Below, in pieces: positions 7,965 through 9,972 of a DNA stretch of 9,972 bases; positions within the stretch are counted from its first letter, which is position 1; each line of letters opens with the position of its first letter. A program made the translations under genes and the position numbers. The notes beneath the pieces are model-generated. The model ran no database searches, had not been told where the DNA came from, and saw nothing but the letters and a program-made list of their open reading frames with translations. The stretch covers positions 1 through 9,972 of the forward strand of contig JAFNAH010000015.1 in NCBI GenBank assembly GCA_017860075.1, written 5' to 3'. The DNA comes from Acidobacteriota bacterium. GTDB lineage: Bacteria; Acidobacteriota; UBA6911.

Positions 7965-8099
7965 AAGTTTTGGGGACAGGCTACTCAACCTCGAAACCCA
8001 GATTCAGGCATAGGCCACTCAGACGCGGAATTCTGCCATGTTGCGGCCGCTGGTTGCCAGCCCATAGTTTCGAGGTTGAGTAGCCTGTCCCCAAAACTT
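7965..8099. repeat. 135-bp element with perfect 33-bp inverted repeat arms (REP/MITE-like)
   Basis: The left arm (7965-7997) and right arm (8067-8099) are exact reverse complements over all 33 bases, with mismatches immediately outside and inside. Read outward, each arm runs from GTTTCGAGG through GAGTAGCCTGTCCCC to AAAACTT. Within each arm AGGTT/AGCCT can form a small 5-bp hairpin with loop GAGT (8073-8086 on the plus strand, the mirror position on the minus strand). The 69-bp centre carries no gene. No target-site duplication is evident at the edges. The element fills nearly all of the 164-bp gap between the proS and rpiB start codons, stopping 12 bp from proS and 17 bp from rpiB; the Shine-Dalgarno sequences begin just outside it. 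Arms with a GTAG tetranucleotide recall paired REP sequences moved by Y1/RAYT transposases, but the family assignment is inference. Transcribed through, it would fold into a very stable hairpin. Confidence 0.85.
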
Positions 8100-8116
8100 G
8101 AGGTAGACTTGGTGGC

Positions 8117-8572
8117 ATGAGAATCGTCCTGGCCAGCGATCATGCAGGGTATGACCTCAAGGAGAAGGTGAAAGAGTACCTCCGCAGTCTGGGAGTGGAG
8201 ACTCAGGACTTGGGCGCCTTTTCTGCTTCGCAGAGCGTCGACTACCCGGACTTTGCAGCCGCGGCTGCCGCGCGCGTCAGCGACGGCGCTGCGGACCGCG
8301 CCATCCTGGTCTGCGCTACGGGTGCCGGCATGTGCATCACCGCGAACAAGGTGCCGGGGATCAGGGCCGTCGCCGGCTGGGAGCCTGAGATAGTGCGGCT
8401 GAGCCGGGCACACAACGATGCCAACGTTCTCTGCCTTCCCGGCCGCTTCATGGAAGCACGGACGGCGCAGGAACTGGTGAAGATTTGGCTGGCCACGGCC
8501 TTCGACGGAGGCCGGCACCAGCGGCGTGTCGACAAGATCTCCGCATTGGAGCAAAGAGACCCCAACCAGTGA
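8117..8572 (+). CDS. rpiB: Ribose-5-phosphate isomerase B
   Basis: RpiB interconverts ribulose 5-phosphate and ribose 5-phosphate in the non-oxidative pentose phosphate pathway, in the cytoplasm as a dimer. The 151-aa protein is the usual size of the RpiB/LacAB family and keeps the E. coli residue numbering closely. SDHAG is at 7-11, DYPDF at 42-46, the catalytic base Cys66 is in CATGAGMCITANK (66-78), with Thr68, His99 in SRAHNDANVL (96-105), and Arg133 and Arg137 in GGRHQRR (131-137). Position 67 is Ala where E. coli has Gly. The start has only a weak ribosome binding site: GAGG at 8100-8103 is 13 bases away, and GGTGG directly abuts the ATG. That leader is bounded by the inverted repeat. 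It is followed by glyA 81 bp downstream, a common neighbour pair, and the two are probably co-transcribed. An allose- or galactose-phosphate isomerase role in the same family is possible but less likely here. Confidence 0.95.
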   Translation: MRIVLASDHAGYDLKEKVKEYLRSLGVETQDLGAFSASQSVDYPDFAAAAAARVSDGAADRAILVCATGAGMCITANKVPGIRAVAGWEPEIVRLSRAHNDANVLCLPGRFMEARTAQELVKIWLATAFDGGRHQRRVDKISALEQRDPNQ

Positions 8573-8653
8573 CGTTGTTTGATCCGGCCGTCCGAAGACA
8601 CCTGCTGGCGTTTCCGGATGGACCGGGCCACGAACAGGAGCACGGTACCAGCC

Positions 8654-9913
<1,260 letters not shown>

Positions 9914-9972
9914 GGCACTCAGCCGCCAACAGTCGTGCACCACACGTCGAAAATCAGTGAAAGCGGGAAGTC

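Noticed and set aside
8579..8653. N-terminal extension of glyA from TTG 8579 or ATG 8618
   Set aside because: The added residues lack any family similarity, there is no ribosome binding site at either start, and ATG 8654 gives the normal 419-aa length and N-terminus.
8573..8653. Riboswitch or attenuator between rpiB and glyA
   Set aside because: The 81-bp gap shows only loose complementary CCGG/TCCG patches and no recognisable glycine or THF riboswitch core.

Overview
The window carries about ten kilobases of GC-rich DNA, densely packed with ordinary-looking bacterial genes. Seven complete genes and the start of an eighth can be read. I see no rRNA, tRNA, CRISPR array, phage gene or transposase gene. 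The gene content (folate-dependent TrmFO, a bacterial ProS with an editing insertion, an rpiB-glyA pair, a sodium:solute symporter with small membrane partners) and the high GC suggest a free-living Gram-negative-type bacterium. Acidobacteriota or a deltaproteobacterial relative fits best. That assignment is inference from gene style, not from a marker gene.

Left part (1-2029, minus strand): an apparent three-gene operon. It encodes a large sodium:solute symporter (SSS family), a two-helix membrane protein of 98 residues, and a one-helix membrane protein cut off by the window edge. The last two genes overlap by an ATGA, so they are probably translated together. Across a 192-bp AT-richer divergent promoter region lies a CoA-transferase of the acetyl-CoA hydrolase/succinyl-CoA:acetate type on the plus strand (2222-3754). 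Together they could take up a small carboxylate and activate it with CoA.

Middle part (3755-6245): a GC-rich hairpin probably ends the CoA-transferase transcript. Then come trmFO (tRNA U54 methylation) and xerC (chromosome dimer resolution) as a tight plus-strand pair. This pair often precedes hslV-hslU in other bacteria, but here it runs straight into the convergent proS.

Right part (6246-9913): proS on the minus strand and rpiB-glyA on the plus strand are divergent. Between them sits the most striking structure of the window, a 135-bp element made of two perfect 33-bp inverted arms around a 69-bp centre. It fills nearly the whole space between the two start codons. It looks like a small non-autonomous repeat of the REP/MITE type, and any promoters for proS and rpiB must lie in or beyond it. 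The last 59 bases after glyA hold nothing I can identify.
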